Shown here piece after piece: positions 9,599 to 20,830 of a stretch of DNA of 64,000 nucleotides. The stretch spans positions 2,360,228-2,424,227 of the forward strand of contig CM036765.1 of NCBI GenBank assembly GCA_020796225.1, read 5' to 3'. A program made the position numbers and the translations under genes. This stretch comes from Arion vulgaris (taxonomy: Eukaryota; Mollusca; Gastropoda; Stylommatophora; Arionidae). The notes under the pieces were generated by a model. It was not told the DNA's origin. It did not search any database and saw nothing but the letters and a program-made list of their open reading frames with translations. Each line of letters opens with the position of its first letter. Within the stretch, counting starts at the first letter, position 1.

Positions 9599-10950
9599 GT
9601 ACTACTAGACAGTGTACATAACTTCACAGCAGTTAGTTAGTTAGTCTTTCCTCTTGGGCCTGTGGGCGGCGCATAGGGCAGAGATCATAGCTCTCCATGT
9701 CTCGCGTTTCGTTGCTATTTGCTTTAAGTCTTTAATGTTTACTAGGCCCATCGTTGAGCCTTCTCTGGTGATGGTTCTACGCAGAGTCTCTCTTGGTCTT
9801 CCTCGTTTTCTTTTTCCCTCTGGTGTCCATATGAGGGATTGGTAAGGAGTCTTCTCTCATCCATTCTAAGTGTGTGGCCGATGTAGTTCCAGCGGCGCTT
9901 TCTTATAAAATTTGATACATTTTCTTGCTTGGTCTCTTGTCTTATTTGTGTATTGGGTCTGAAATCTGACCATTTGAGGTTCAGTATTCTTCTAAGACAT
10001 TTATTCTCAAAGTTATCTAATTTTCTTTCTAGAGCTTTTGTTGCTTTCCAACTCTCGCATCCATAAGTTAATACTGGAATCACACAAGAGTTAAAGATCT
10101 TTAATTTTAAGTGCTTGCTGAGTGAATTGGACTTCCATATATTTGACAATTTGTTAAAAGCACTTGATGCCAATGCGATTCTGTGTGGAATTTCTGGCGC
10201 TGTATCCCCGTAGATGACATCATACTCCCTAGGTATGTAAAACTTTTGACTTTTTCAAGAGTGTAGTTTTTAGTTGAATATTTTCTGGACTGCTGGTAAG
10301 GTCAACAATTTTTTTTTTTGTGGTGTTTATTTGGAGACCAATTTGTCCTGAGATATTTTGGAGAAGGTTTGTTTTCATTTTAATATCTTGATGTGATGAA
10401 CTCAAAGGGCTATATCGTCGGCAAAATCAAGGTCTTCTAAAATTTTATCAACCCACTTGATGCCCATATTTGCGTTATTGGTGCATTTTCGCATGACCCA
10501 GTCAATTGCTATTCCAAAGAGCATTGGCGATAAGACGCAGCCTTTCGTTGTTAAGAAACGTCTTACCTGAGCCAGTCCACCTACACTCACTGACCCCGAG
10601 TATATCCAGTTTGAAATTGCTCATACCTACACATTGGGCTGTTTTCCCAACTGAAACATGGTTCTTACATTCCAGTAACCAATTTTAGAGATGTCCTTAG
10701 AATTAAACAAATTTGAACAATCATTCGATTCATTTAGAGCCTAAACTCTGTTTCTCCAACAGTGGTGAATTTTTATGATGACGACTTGTCGGGCCGACGA
10801 TCAACAGTTTGTTGGCCAAGCTAGAAGAAAACACGTCCCGCCATCTTGAACAACAAACCGAAATTATGTACTACTAGACAGTGTACATAACTTCACAGCA
10901 GTTAACTAGATTTCTGTACTAATAGACAGTGTACATAACTTCACAGCAGT
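9599..10950. repeat. 51-bp direct repeat units flanking a LINE
   Basis: The segment TGTACTACTAGACAGTGTAC plus ATAACTTCACAGCAGTTA occurs at 9599-9637 and 10867-10904. A variant (TACTAATAGACAG) lies at 10917-10950. The LINE at 9638-10860 lies between the first two, so it sits either in a small tandem repeat or between unusually long duplications. Confidence 0.85.
9638..10860 (-). pseudogene. LINE with endonuclease start joined to reverse transcriptase (internal deletion)
   Basis: On the - strand the 5' end encodes IGYWNVRTMFQLGKTAQ and LDILGVSECRWTG, the N-terminus of an apurinic-type endonuclease. It then passes within a few codons (near 10555) into GCVLSPMLFGIAIDWVMRK and LEDLDFADDIAL, the reverse transcriptase palm with the catalytic FADD. 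The segment between, normally several hundred codons, is absent. Downstream frames give IPVLTYGCESWKATKALE and RRWNYIGHTLRMDERR, the usual post-RT tail. Several frameshifts make it non-functional. Confidence 0.85.
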
Positions 10951-10954
10951 TTAG

Positions 10955-13900
10955 ATTTCTGTAGACGTCTATTGCAAGCGATGATAACAACAGCCTCAGA
11001 TGTGTGCTGCTGCACCTCTCTGATGTATGCTGAGGTGACTGTAGAGTCTAATCTTCGAACACGATCCCCTACCACAAGTTGGGCATACATGATCACGGTT
11101 AGACATGTGGGTGTTGTGTGTTTGTCTTTCCTCTTGTCACTTTCACTGCACCTCAACAGTACGATTATTTTCAGCTTTGCAATTTCCTCTTGTGTTGTTA
11201 CAGCGCACGGCGTCATATTTGCATTGAGATCACCGCTTTTAGTAATTTGCACTACTTTCAGCGCAGTCCCAGCGTAAAAATTTCACAAGTCAGCCATTGT
11301 GTTTTGATCGAATCGATGAAACAGCGTGTAAACAATTGCTTCATATGAAATATGTGTCATTCATATAGTAAAATCCATTGTTCTACGTGTAACTGTAACA
11401 TATTCTACATATCTGGAAAATTATATGTTAAGTAGAAGCTATTTTGACGAAATTTTTTCGATGGTCACTACCATTATTTTGGAACCTTGAAAATTTGCTG
11501 GGTATACCATAAACATCGATTTACGTGCAAACGGAATTTAAACTTCACTTTACTCGTACATTTTCATTACTAGAAACATTTTTCTCTCTTCTAAGGGCAA
11601 CTTTACGCTTGCAGGCGTCATAATCTACAGACTTACCATTTCTCTGTGCTACTGGCGGTTTGCTTCGCTCCATAGCAACCGTTGCAGTTTGATCTTCTAA
11701 GAATTTTTTTCCTCATATACTTATGTCAACATTCCAGCAATGCTAAGTAGAAATTTTAATTTTCTTTTATATTTAATATATTTATTCCTTTCAGTTGACT
11801 TTTGTATTGAGTATCAACGGTAATATTAAATATCCCACACTAGATCTAGCTGTCCAAAGTGAACCATTTGTCAGCGATAGACGGCAATAATGACTGGACC
11901 GATCTTTATCGTACACTATTCAGATTTACTTGAGAAGTCTCATATTATTGTATTGTGATTTCAGAATTAAAATAACTAGTGAATCATATCAGTATTCTGT
12001 TAATTGTCTTTCTTAATTATAGGCATTTCATGTTTAAAAGTTGTGCCATTTAAATTGCACTCATTGCTTAACTGCAATGAAGCTCTGTGACAAAATATAG
12101 TCTAGTAGCAATTTTAAATGTAACTATTGCAAGATCATCTACATTTTCTTTTTATGTAAACTTCTTCTGTGACTTTTAACTTGTTATCGGTTGAAGTAAA
12201 TGTGGTAATTAGTGATGAAATACTGCATCATGTCTTCTACAAGAACATACATTTAACAAGCACATTTTATGTATATGAAAGCTTTGTGTATGACCTGATC
12301 TTTGAATAAAATTGATTAATCAATGGTACAGTAAACACAATGATATAGCAAATCAGATCTTTGTATAAATCCTAATTTATATATATATTTGAAGCATAGG
12401 TAAATGATTTATCAGTGTGTTTTCATTATTGTCAAAAACTGTCTTGATTGTTTTAAAAATGTATTGACTATTAGATCAACAATTTCATTGAATAATATCT
12501 CTAATTTCTTTGCAATGATGGTCAAGCTTTAACACTTTCTGAGTAAATTATTCACACAACCTCTATCTCCAGTTTTTTAAATAAAGTAATAAATATATTT
12601 AATGTTATTGCAAGGTTGAAGTCAGTTGCATGGGGAGATCATAATGAATATTATTTATTGAAACTGTTGATCTAGTCCTCATTATATGTTCCACAAACAA
12701 AACAATTTAGAAAAGAATAAAAGCATATTGGTAAATTATTCACTCTAGCATCAGAGGTTAATTTTTGTATTCATATATATTTCTTGATTTATCTGCAATA
12801 TGTTGTGCTGTTCTGAGTGACTGTTTGGATAGTGTGAGTTTTATATATTTACTTATGTATGCACATCACACATACAAACATGCTGGATACTTATTTGGTA
12901 AATCATTTATATATGTATAGTAAATATAAATGATCACATTTAGTTCAACCACTAACAAATTAAAAGTCACAGAAGAAGTTGTAAAAAGAAACGTAGATGA
13001 TCTTGCAATAGTTACATTTGAAATTGCTACTAGACAATATTTTGTCACAAAGCTTCATTGCAGCTGATTGCAGCTAAGCAATGAGTGCAATTTAAATGGC
13101 ACAACTTTTAAACATGAAATGCCTATAATTAAGAAAGACAATTAACAGAATACTGATATGATTCACTAGTTATTTTAATTCTGAAATCACAATACAATAA
13201 TATGAGACTTCTCAAGTAAATCTGAATAGGTACGATAAAGATCGGTCCAGTCATTATTGCCGTCTATCGCTGATGAATGGTTCACTTTGGACAGCTAGAT
13301 CTAGTGTGGGATATTTAATATTACAGTTGATACTCAATACAAAAGTCAACTGAAAGGAATAAATAATGTTCGAATATAAAAGAAAATTAAAAATTTCTAC
13401 TTAGCATTGCTGGATATTGTTGACATAAGTAATATGAGGAAAAAAATTCACGAGAAGATCACAAACTGCAACGGTTGCTATGGACGTCGAAAGCAAACCG
13501 CCAGTAGCACGAGAAATGGTAAGTCTGGTAGATTATGACGCCGATGAGCGTAAAGTTGCCCTTAGAAGAGAGAAAATGTTTCTAGTAATGAAAATACGAT
13601 AAAGTTTAAATTCCGTTTGCACGTAAATACGATGTTTATGGGTAGTACCAAGCGAAATTTTCAAGGTTCCAAAATAATGGTAGTGACCATCGAAAAATTT
13701 CGTCTCAAAATAGCTTCTACTTAACATATAATTTTCCAGATCTGTAGAATATGTTACAGTTACACGTAGAACAATGGATTTTACTATATGAATGACACAT
13801 ATTTCATATGAAGCAATTGTTTACACGCTGTTTCATCGATTCGATCAAAAACACAATAGCTGACTTGTGTGAAATTTTTTCGTCATGACGCGCTGAAAAA

Positions 13901-14065
13901 GTAGTGCAAATTACTAAAAGAGCGGTGTTGGTTCCGTGAGCACATATTTAGCGATCTTGCGCTAGGGATTCCCAGCACGTGGTCTCTATATCGAAGCATT
14001 TCAAAGACACTTTAAGATTGTCTTTAAAGCGTCTTTTCTGTCCACCAACTAAACGTCAGCGCCAT
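10955..14065 (-). pseudogene. LINE 3' end with C2H2 finger, split by a foldback element
   Basis: The left part (10955-11220) and right part (13943-14065) match 57674-58035 in order, so they are one LINE 3' end. On the - strand 11006-11085 encodes CPTCGRGSCSKIRLYSH LSIH, a CxxC-12-HxxxH zinc finger at the C-terminus of the ORF. The element between 11221 and 13942 is absent from the intact copy at 57.9 kb. Confidence 0.85.
11221..13942. mobile_element. 2.7-kb foldback element with about 1-kb inverted arms
   Basis: The left arm (about 11230-12198) and right arm (about 12938-13928) are inverted copies over nearly 1 kb with modest divergence. Examples are TTTAGTAATTTGCACTACTT, GATCGAATCGATGAAACAGC, GGCATTTCATGTTTAAAAGT and CTTCTTCTGTGACTTTTAA, each matched by its complement. 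About 740 bp of AT-rich spacer lie between them. The insertion is flanked by CATATTT on both sides (11214-11220 and 13943-13949), consistent with a 7-bp target-site duplication. No ORF with recognisable transposase motifs was seen in arms or spacer, so it looks non-autonomous. Confidence 0.88.
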
Positions 14066-14261
14066 CATCGATGCACTATAAAATGTATTATGACAGTACA
14101 AGAAAATGTCAACTGCCTACTGGTCTGCAATGTTTTGATTTAATCTGACAGTACACAAAGAAACACATACTTGCTATAACTTGTCTGCAGTAGGGACTAC
14201 TTTCTACATGCAGTAATACGTTTGTTTGTTGAATGGAATGTAATTTACTTGTGTCTGGTAA

Positions 14262-14690
14262 GTGAAGTTTGTTATGTGAGATCTTGTCAGATCCTCCTAG
14301 TCTCATTAAGTGAAGTTTGTTATGTGAGATCTTGTCAGATCCTCCTAGTCTTGTTAAGTGAAGTTTGTTTGGAGATCTTGTCAGATCCTCCTAGTCTTGT
14401 TAAGTGAAGTTTGTTATGTGAGATCTTGTCAGATCCTCCTAGTCTCATTAAGTGAAGTTTGTTATGTGAGATCTTGTCAGATCCTCCTAGTCTCATTAAG
14501 TGAAGTTTGTTATGGAGATCTTGCAGATCCTCCTAGTCTCATTAAGTGAAGTTTGTTATGTGAGATCTTGTCAGATCCTCCTAGTCTCATTAAGTGAAGT
14601 TTGTTATGTGAGATCTTGTCAGATCCTCCTAGTCTCATTAAGTGAAGTTTGTTATGTGAGATCTTGTAAGATCCTCCCAGTCTCATTAAT
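14262..14690. repeat. 48-bp tandem array, about 9 copies
   Basis: Units contain AGTGAAGTTTGTTATGTGAG, ATCTTGTCAGATCCTCCTAG and TCTCATTA. Variants include TCTTGTTA endings (14350-14400) and two copies with short deletions. Open frames across it arise because 48 is a multiple of three. Confidence 0.97.
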
Positions 14691-14789
14691 ATCAAATGGG
14701 TTAGTATTCTAATGTGTTCTTAGAAGTTGATTTATTTTTTTTATTGTGTTGTCCATCAAATATTGAGACTTGTCAATTTTTAGATAGTC

Positions 14790-15620
14790 ATTGTGAAACT
14801 ATTAAAACAATATGGATTTCACCCAAGATTGCAAACCTAATGAAGGAAACATATGAAGGAATGAAATGCAGTCGTATATGAGGGCCAATTGATGGAATCC
14901 TTTGAAATAATAACGGGGTGAGACAGTGATGCCTCTTATCACCATTCCTGTTCTTGCTGGCCATAGATTGGATCATGAAATCAACAACAGGTAACAGATT
15001 AGGAATACATGAACACTTATAAAACAACTAGAGGACCTGGATTTTGCAGACGATCTGGCATTGCTGTCCCACAATCACGCACAGATTAAAGATAAAATGA
15101 ATATTCTAAATAATAAGTCTCAGAACTAGGTTGAAAATACACAGGGAAAAGATCAAGATGAGAATAAATGCAGTAAATGTAAACCAGATTATGCTGGAGG
15201 AAACAGCTTATAAGATATAGAATCATACACATACCTTGGTAGCAACATAGACACAGAAGGAGGAACAAACACTGATGTCGAGATAATACAAAAGCAAGGA
15301 AACTTTACTGCATTGAGTAAGATATGTAACTTGAGTAACTTTCCTGCATTGAGTCAAAGGAAGTCAAAACAAACACAAAGCTGAGAATCTTTCAATCAAA
15401 TGCTGATTCAGTCAGTGCTGTTGAGGTGACTCAAGAGAGAAACATGTTTTTTGTACACAGCAAAACAGCTTGAGATATCATTCTGATACAAACTTAATAA
15501 CACAACCTGATCCAAATAAACACATTCAAAACATATTTCCACTGGGTCAGAAGAAGTTTCACAATAATAATATACCAGGTCCAAAGCCTAAGGATTGACT
15601 TATTGCACGGATGTTAACCC
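14790..15620 (+). pseudogene. LINE reverse transcriptase relic
   Basis: The + strand encodes TIWISPKIANLMKETYEGMK, GVRQ-stop-CLLSPFLFLLAIDWIMK, LEDLDFADDLALLSHN (frameshifted) and a later YTYLGSNIDTEGGT. These are palm motifs of a non-LTR reverse transcriptase in correct order, with the catalytic FADD. It has many stops and is related to the family at 9638-10860. Confidence 0.8.
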
Positions 15621-15639
15621 ATATTGCTCTGTCATGAAC

Positions 15640-15850
15640 AACAACAAATATAATGAAGCAAAATATAATCAACAACAAATATAATGAACAGCAAATATAA
15701 TGAACAACAGCAAAAAATATAATGAACAACAAAAAATATAATGAACAACAGCAAAAAATATAATGAACACTAAAATAAATATAGTGAACAGCAACAAAAA
15801 TAAATGAACATCAAAAATTTAATGAACAGCATTAAAAACTATTAACAAAT
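15640..15850. repeat. AT-rich degenerate AACAACAAATATAATG repeats
   Basis: Irregular repeats of roughly 18-25 bp containing AACAACAAATATAATG and variants. No fixed period was found. Confidence 0.8.
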
Positions 15851-17205
15851 TAAAATATGAAAAGCCCGTAATAAGTCACACCTCATCGTTTGCGATAAAG
15901 TAGTATCTTTATCATTTAATCTGTTTCTTTCTACTGTCGAACTTTGTCCCCTAAACGACCGATTCCTGGAGTACGGGTCATAATGCCATTCTGTCTCTCC
16001 AGGTCAGTCACATTGAGTCTTTAAGATTGCCTTTGTCCATCTGCAAAGCACAGGTATGTGTGATGGCGCAGCCGCTAGTTGGACAACAAACAACCCCTTC
16101 AGACCAGGTCTAAGCCAAGCCAGTCTATTGTTTATCGATGAGCAATCATGGGTCCTGCTAGAAAGCTAAGACTCCCGACTACTCACCGCAACAGACGAAA
16201 ACTTAACCAAGGCCTTGTGAAGGTTGTAGGAATGTTGAGTTTTGAACCTTGTCCACACAGATCACTTAGCGTTCCCAAGACTAAATAAACGAGTCATCAA
16301 CATGATGCCCGTGGACTAATGTTGGGCCCAAGACACTGGAAAGTGCCCAGGACCCGCCGTTGTTACCTAATACGCATGGATGCAACTTGTGGTTTTCGAA
16401 GTAAGCGGTTCGTCAGCACAGAGCAATTACACGAACTATGTCGCTTGTCTTGTCTGAAACTGAAATTTGCTAGACGTTGCATTGGTTATATAGGCCGGCT
16501 TGACTCGCTTGATGATTGGTTGTACTTTTCAGGTTAACCAATGGCTACATAACACAAGTTATTCTATATTGAGTATCTGAGTAATGTGTTTATTTTTAGT
16601 AACAAACTAATTCTGATGACGTTATTTATTTAATCAAATAAAACGAGCACGATCGAGGCTACAAAGTTCAGATATTGTGAAATATTCAAACAAATAGTTC
16701 TCCCTGCTCGTAGACAGTGAGAAACATTAAACCCTACATCTACACTAAAACATCTACACTAAAAGTATTTTGAAATCTGTTATACAGAAGACTTTTCATT
16801 TTGCTGGTCTATTGGAATTATGAAAAAGTGACATTTATTTCCTCAAAATGAACAAATTGCATAATTATTATTGTAGGCTACAGTTTCATTACACTCATTA
16901 ACTCACAGCTTGATAATACTAAGCGTCTAAATGACAAATTCTTCATTCCATGGACGCATGATTGTCACCCTAAAGATACATAAACTTCCTTGTCCTTATT
17001 ACAGAATCATCGAAGTCCGATGTATTATACGGTTCTCAAACTTCCAAACGTCTAGAAACAAAATATAATCTATGGTCACTATTGCTATAAATCTAGCCAA
17101 TACAAGATTACATGACATGTTTACTTTTACCTTGCAAGAGCTAACTATCACACTACGTGAAACTCATTAGGCCCTACCTTTCAACAGGAGTAACATGAGT
17201 CCATG
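15851..17205. other. Intergenic, no gene recognised
   Basis: A moderately GC-rich part (about 15950-16540) precedes an AT-rich part. The longest open frame (16319-16537) shows no recognisable motif. It may hold LINE leader sequence or diverged repeats, but no support was found. Confidence 0.4.
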
Positions 17206-17209
17206 GATG

Positions 17210-18440
17210 GGAACATGTTGAGTATGTCATTGTCAAGGCACGCAAGGTTTGGCGGCAATGAGAGTCATGGCGGCTGTTAACATCGAGCAACGACTGCTTG
17301 TCATCCTGTATCAGACACTGGTCCTTTCCACCATTGAATATGCAATGGCCACCCTCACTGTCAGCAAAACGCAAATCGAAAGACTGGAGAGAATACAGAA
17401 CGAAGCTATGCGCATCATCCTCGGTTGCACAAGGGAACACCTGTGTGGCGATGAGGTTTCTCCTGGATTTTCCGACCATGGAGTATAGACTCAAGATAGC
17501 TAGAGCACGTCCGATCTCAAAAATGTCAAAGGATCACCATTGCATGAACAGCTCAGCACCAGTGGTGGAAATCGGCTAAGGCAAGTCATGGGTTGGCCGT
17601 GCCGCAGATACTGGTATGCGGGCTCAGTAATATTGACTATGGGGAAGAATGGATACCGATGTCTCCAATATACTGGAACTCTTGTTCAACCATCATTAAA
17701 TTTGACAAAGGTTGCAGAGAAGGAAATCCCGGCGTTGAATGCAGACGTCAAAGCCATTATCGATGAAAACTGCAATGCGACGACGTTGTAATTTCACGGA
17801 TGGATCGGTAGTTTGTCACGAAAAGTCTACATGGGCCTTCTCTGCAAGCTCATGTGGCAGAATGGTCAAGGAAGCCAGTGGTGCATTTAGTATGACAACA
17901 AGCAGCATGACAATGCAGTACTCTGGCTAGAGTCACAAAACTACACTCATGCGTGCATTCTGAGTGACTCATTGAGTATGATCCGAAAGGTGGAGGCCGG
18001 TTCGGTGCGAAGGCAATGGACTGAATCACTGCAGGCGTCAACAATTTGCAGAATTACACTTGTCTTTGTTCCGGTGCACATAGGTGTCGTTGGCAATGAG
18101 AGAGCAGACAAGCTGGCTGGCTCTGTCGCTATATCAGAGGGCCAGCCAATGGACAGAGCTGACATCGTGAACGCCTCATAGACCTTCATTAAATCAATCG
18201 TCAACTACTAGATTGCGAGAACTGGTTTGAAGATTGTGTGGCAAAAAAGAACGGTACAACAGGTATACGAGTCGGCTCATCAATCAAAATAGAACTGGTA
18301 CGGTCAGTCGCTGGACGCTGTTGGAGATATTGCGAAGGAGATCGGAGCACCTATGGACATGTCCGAGTGCAATGAAGATATTCCAAACTGAATCTGAACA
18401 TGAGTCCAGTTACAAATCTGAGTCGAGATTTTTTTCTTCA
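17210..18440 (+). pseudogene. LINE RT end, RNase H and CxxC tail (relic)
   Basis: The + strand shows, in order across frameshifts: VLSTIEYAMATLTVSKTQIE and NEAMRIILGCTR (reverse transcriptase thumb region), FTDGSVVCHEKSTWAF (first RNase H block), LSDSLSMIRK (third block), VFVPVHIGVVGNERADKLAG (fourth block) and a tail LLEILRRRSEHLWTCPS. The tail is the region amplified in the 87-bp array at 7868-8472. It is not functional because of multiple shifts. Confidence 0.85.
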
Positions 18441-18474
18441 AAACATGATGTACCATCATCATCATCAAGGTGCG

Positions 18475-18700
18475 TCCTTTATATGACGTTGCTTTCTTTG
18501 CAGTTCATCTGAAATTCACTCTGTCTCTAACCAGTTCACCAACTTCGTTGATGGTCATATTCATGGTTTCTTTAATATCTTGTAGCCATATTCTTCTTGG
18601 TTTGCCTCTACTTCCTGTGACCTTTCCCTCTAATATTGTTCTGTCCAGGCCATCGTGATGCTAAATGTGACCAAAGTATCTCATTTTCTGACAGTAGTGG
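18475..18700 (-). pseudogene. LINE C-terminal fragment
   Basis: The reverse strand encodes QKMRYFGHI, then LDRTILEGKVTGSRGKPRR, then MTINEVGELVRDRVNFR and a stop. This is the standard C-terminal tail of a non-LTR ORF. One stop lies near the GHI segment. Confidence 0.8.
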
Positions 18701-19814
18701 AGACGGGCACAATGGGTCACAGGCAGTCATTAGGATAACTATGTACAAATTATTCAATGACATCTACAACACCGGATATGATACCAAAGATTTACGACAA
18801 TCCATTGTTTTAGCACTATCAAAGAAAGCAGGAACGATAGAATGCGAAGAACACCGCACAATCAGCCTCATGAGTTACGTAACAAAACTACTTTTCAGCA
18901 TTATTATGAGAAGGGTACGAAACAAAAATAAGACCAGAAGTTAAGGAAGAACAATGTGGCTTTGTTGAACGCAGGGGAACAAACAACGCAATATATACAA
19001 TAAAAACAATAATGGAAAGATCAATAGAAATGGTTGGACTTATACCTATGTTTCATAGACTACTCAAAAGCTTTCTTCGATAAAGTAAAACATGGAGAAA
19101 TAATAAGCATGTTAGAAAGTATAAATATTGATGGGAAAGATCTGAGACTGATCAAGAATTTGTACTGGCAACAAAGCGCAGCCATAAGACTAGAGTAAGA
19201 TTGAAATCTATCAGGCGATACAGTTAGGAGTACGACAAGGTGCTATCTCACCAGATCTATTCAACCTATATGTGAAAGCATCATGAGATCTATAGAAAAA
19301 AAGACAGGAATAACAGTCGACGGACAAAATATGAACAATCTAAGATACGCTGATGACACAATTATCATGGCTACAAATGAAAAAAACCTGATAGACATAC
19401 TATAGTCCGTTCAACAACTCATGCCCACAGTCGAATGCGAATTGTAGCAAGACCATCAGTTCCACAGTAGCGAAACTTTGCACCCAACCTTAAAATTATA
19501 CCGACGCAAATGTCTGATGGAAGAAATTGCTATAGGAAACCTGGATTTTGTAATATAACGGTTTCCTTTGATGTTGGCGGCATATTTGGCTAGTCTGATA
19601 CAGCATTTTAGTTTTTACAGTAAACGCAAACATATGACATTTGATGACAAGTCTCATGCAAAGGCGTATCATCTCAGCTTATACGTGGGGGCCAATGTTG
19701 ATAATTGCAATACAGTCATGAAATAAACAAGAAATGTAGACATAGTTGTATTATTGTTTTAAAATAACTTACATTACAGTTAAAGTTAGCTGCCATGTCA
19801 TAATGTCATCCCCT

Positions 19815-20110
19815 TTCACGCCCAGGCTTGGACTGGCAATGGCAGGTCAAGTAGTAGCATGTCCTTTGCGGAACCTCGCATTTATCACATCCCGACTGAA
19901 AAGCTCTATGTCTTTTGCAAGTTCTCCTGCCTCTTCCAGCGTCATGTTCAATGTTCTTTGATGTCATGCTGCCATCTTCGTCTTGGTCGTCCCCTGACTC
20001 GTTTTCCAGGAACCATGCCTTCCATTACCTTTCTCTCAGACCACTGTGACGTTTAATGTGTTCAAATATTTCATCTTCTGGGAGATAATGTTATTTATGA
20101 GACAATGCTC
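19815..20110 (-). pseudogene. LINE C-terminal fragment inside the TIR element
   Basis: Reverse-strand pieces include RTLNMTLEEAGELAKDIELF and SRDVINARFRKGHATT, preceded by a degraded GHGSWKT segment. This parallels MTINEVGELVRDRVNFR at 18475-18700 but comes from a different copy. Confidence 0.65.
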
Positions 20111-20324
20111 CTTGATATTCAGGTCTTGTAGGATGTCTTTGTTTTTCTCTTCTCTGTGCAGGATGTTCCAAGAACTTTTATAGCACTTGTTATGGCGGAG
20201 CTACTGGAGAGATTCTTTTCAAATTGCTTCTTCTTCGTTACAATGTGTGTGTGTATATGTATTATAATATGTTCTTCGTTACAATATGTGGTAGGGAGGA
20301 ATCACTATAATAAAATATATATAG

Positions 20325-20830
20325 TGCGATCGTGTTCCACGGATGATCGCAGTCGATTTGCTCTGGAGAATCGGTTGATTTCTTTGTATGGTACCTTGGA
20401 CCACGTGGGCTCAACGTATTACATTCCTATGCTTCTTAGTACTTTCTCTTCCCATGCCTTGTAATCTATATGGTATATGTTGCATGTATTCAAGTTATAT
20501 ATTTACTAGATTTTCATTGTTTCTCTTCCGTTCTATTTCTAGTTTTTATATGCGTTTTTGTGCTACATTTATTTCGTTATTGTTTTATTCCCAGATGTTC
20601 GTTATTTTCCAATTTTCATTAGAAACTATTGTTTTTGGTCGTCCATTTGTTTTTTTTAAATGTGTCACTCATGTTGTTCGTTTGCTTGATAAAGGCCTTG
20701 TTGGTCGAAACGTTGCTGTATTTTGTCATTGTTTTTGTAGTTTGTAAAACTATAGTACTTTGTGATTACGTGTTTTGCCAATCAAATAGTTTTACTGCAG
20801 TCTCATCTGTTTTGTGAATATAATAAAATA
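20325..20830 (+). mobile_element. Penelope-like element 3' segment (upstream pseudo-LTR copy)
   Basis: This segment repeats in direct orientation the 3' end of the element at 22318-22925. It starts at GATCGTGTTCC(A/T)CGGATGATC, passes AATCGGTTGATTTCTTTGTA and ends with AATCAAATAGTTTTACTGCA. It includes the end of the nuclease ORF and the 3' untranslated part with GGCC-TTGTT-GGTCGAAACG (20694-20712). A partial copy placed head-to-tail before the main element is the pseudo-LTR layout known for Penelope-like elements. Confidence 0.85.

Noticed and set aside
11100..13950. An inverted segmental duplication or assembly palindrome
   Set aside because: The CATATTT flanks and the uninterrupted sister LINE at 57.9 kb favour insertion of a discrete foldback element. 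A palindrome artefact would not restore the LINE.
20388..20817. Hydrophobic ORFs downstream of the nuclease (also 22297-22924)
   Set aside because: They lie in the 3' untranslated part of the Penelope-like element. They are T-rich frames without conserved motifs.
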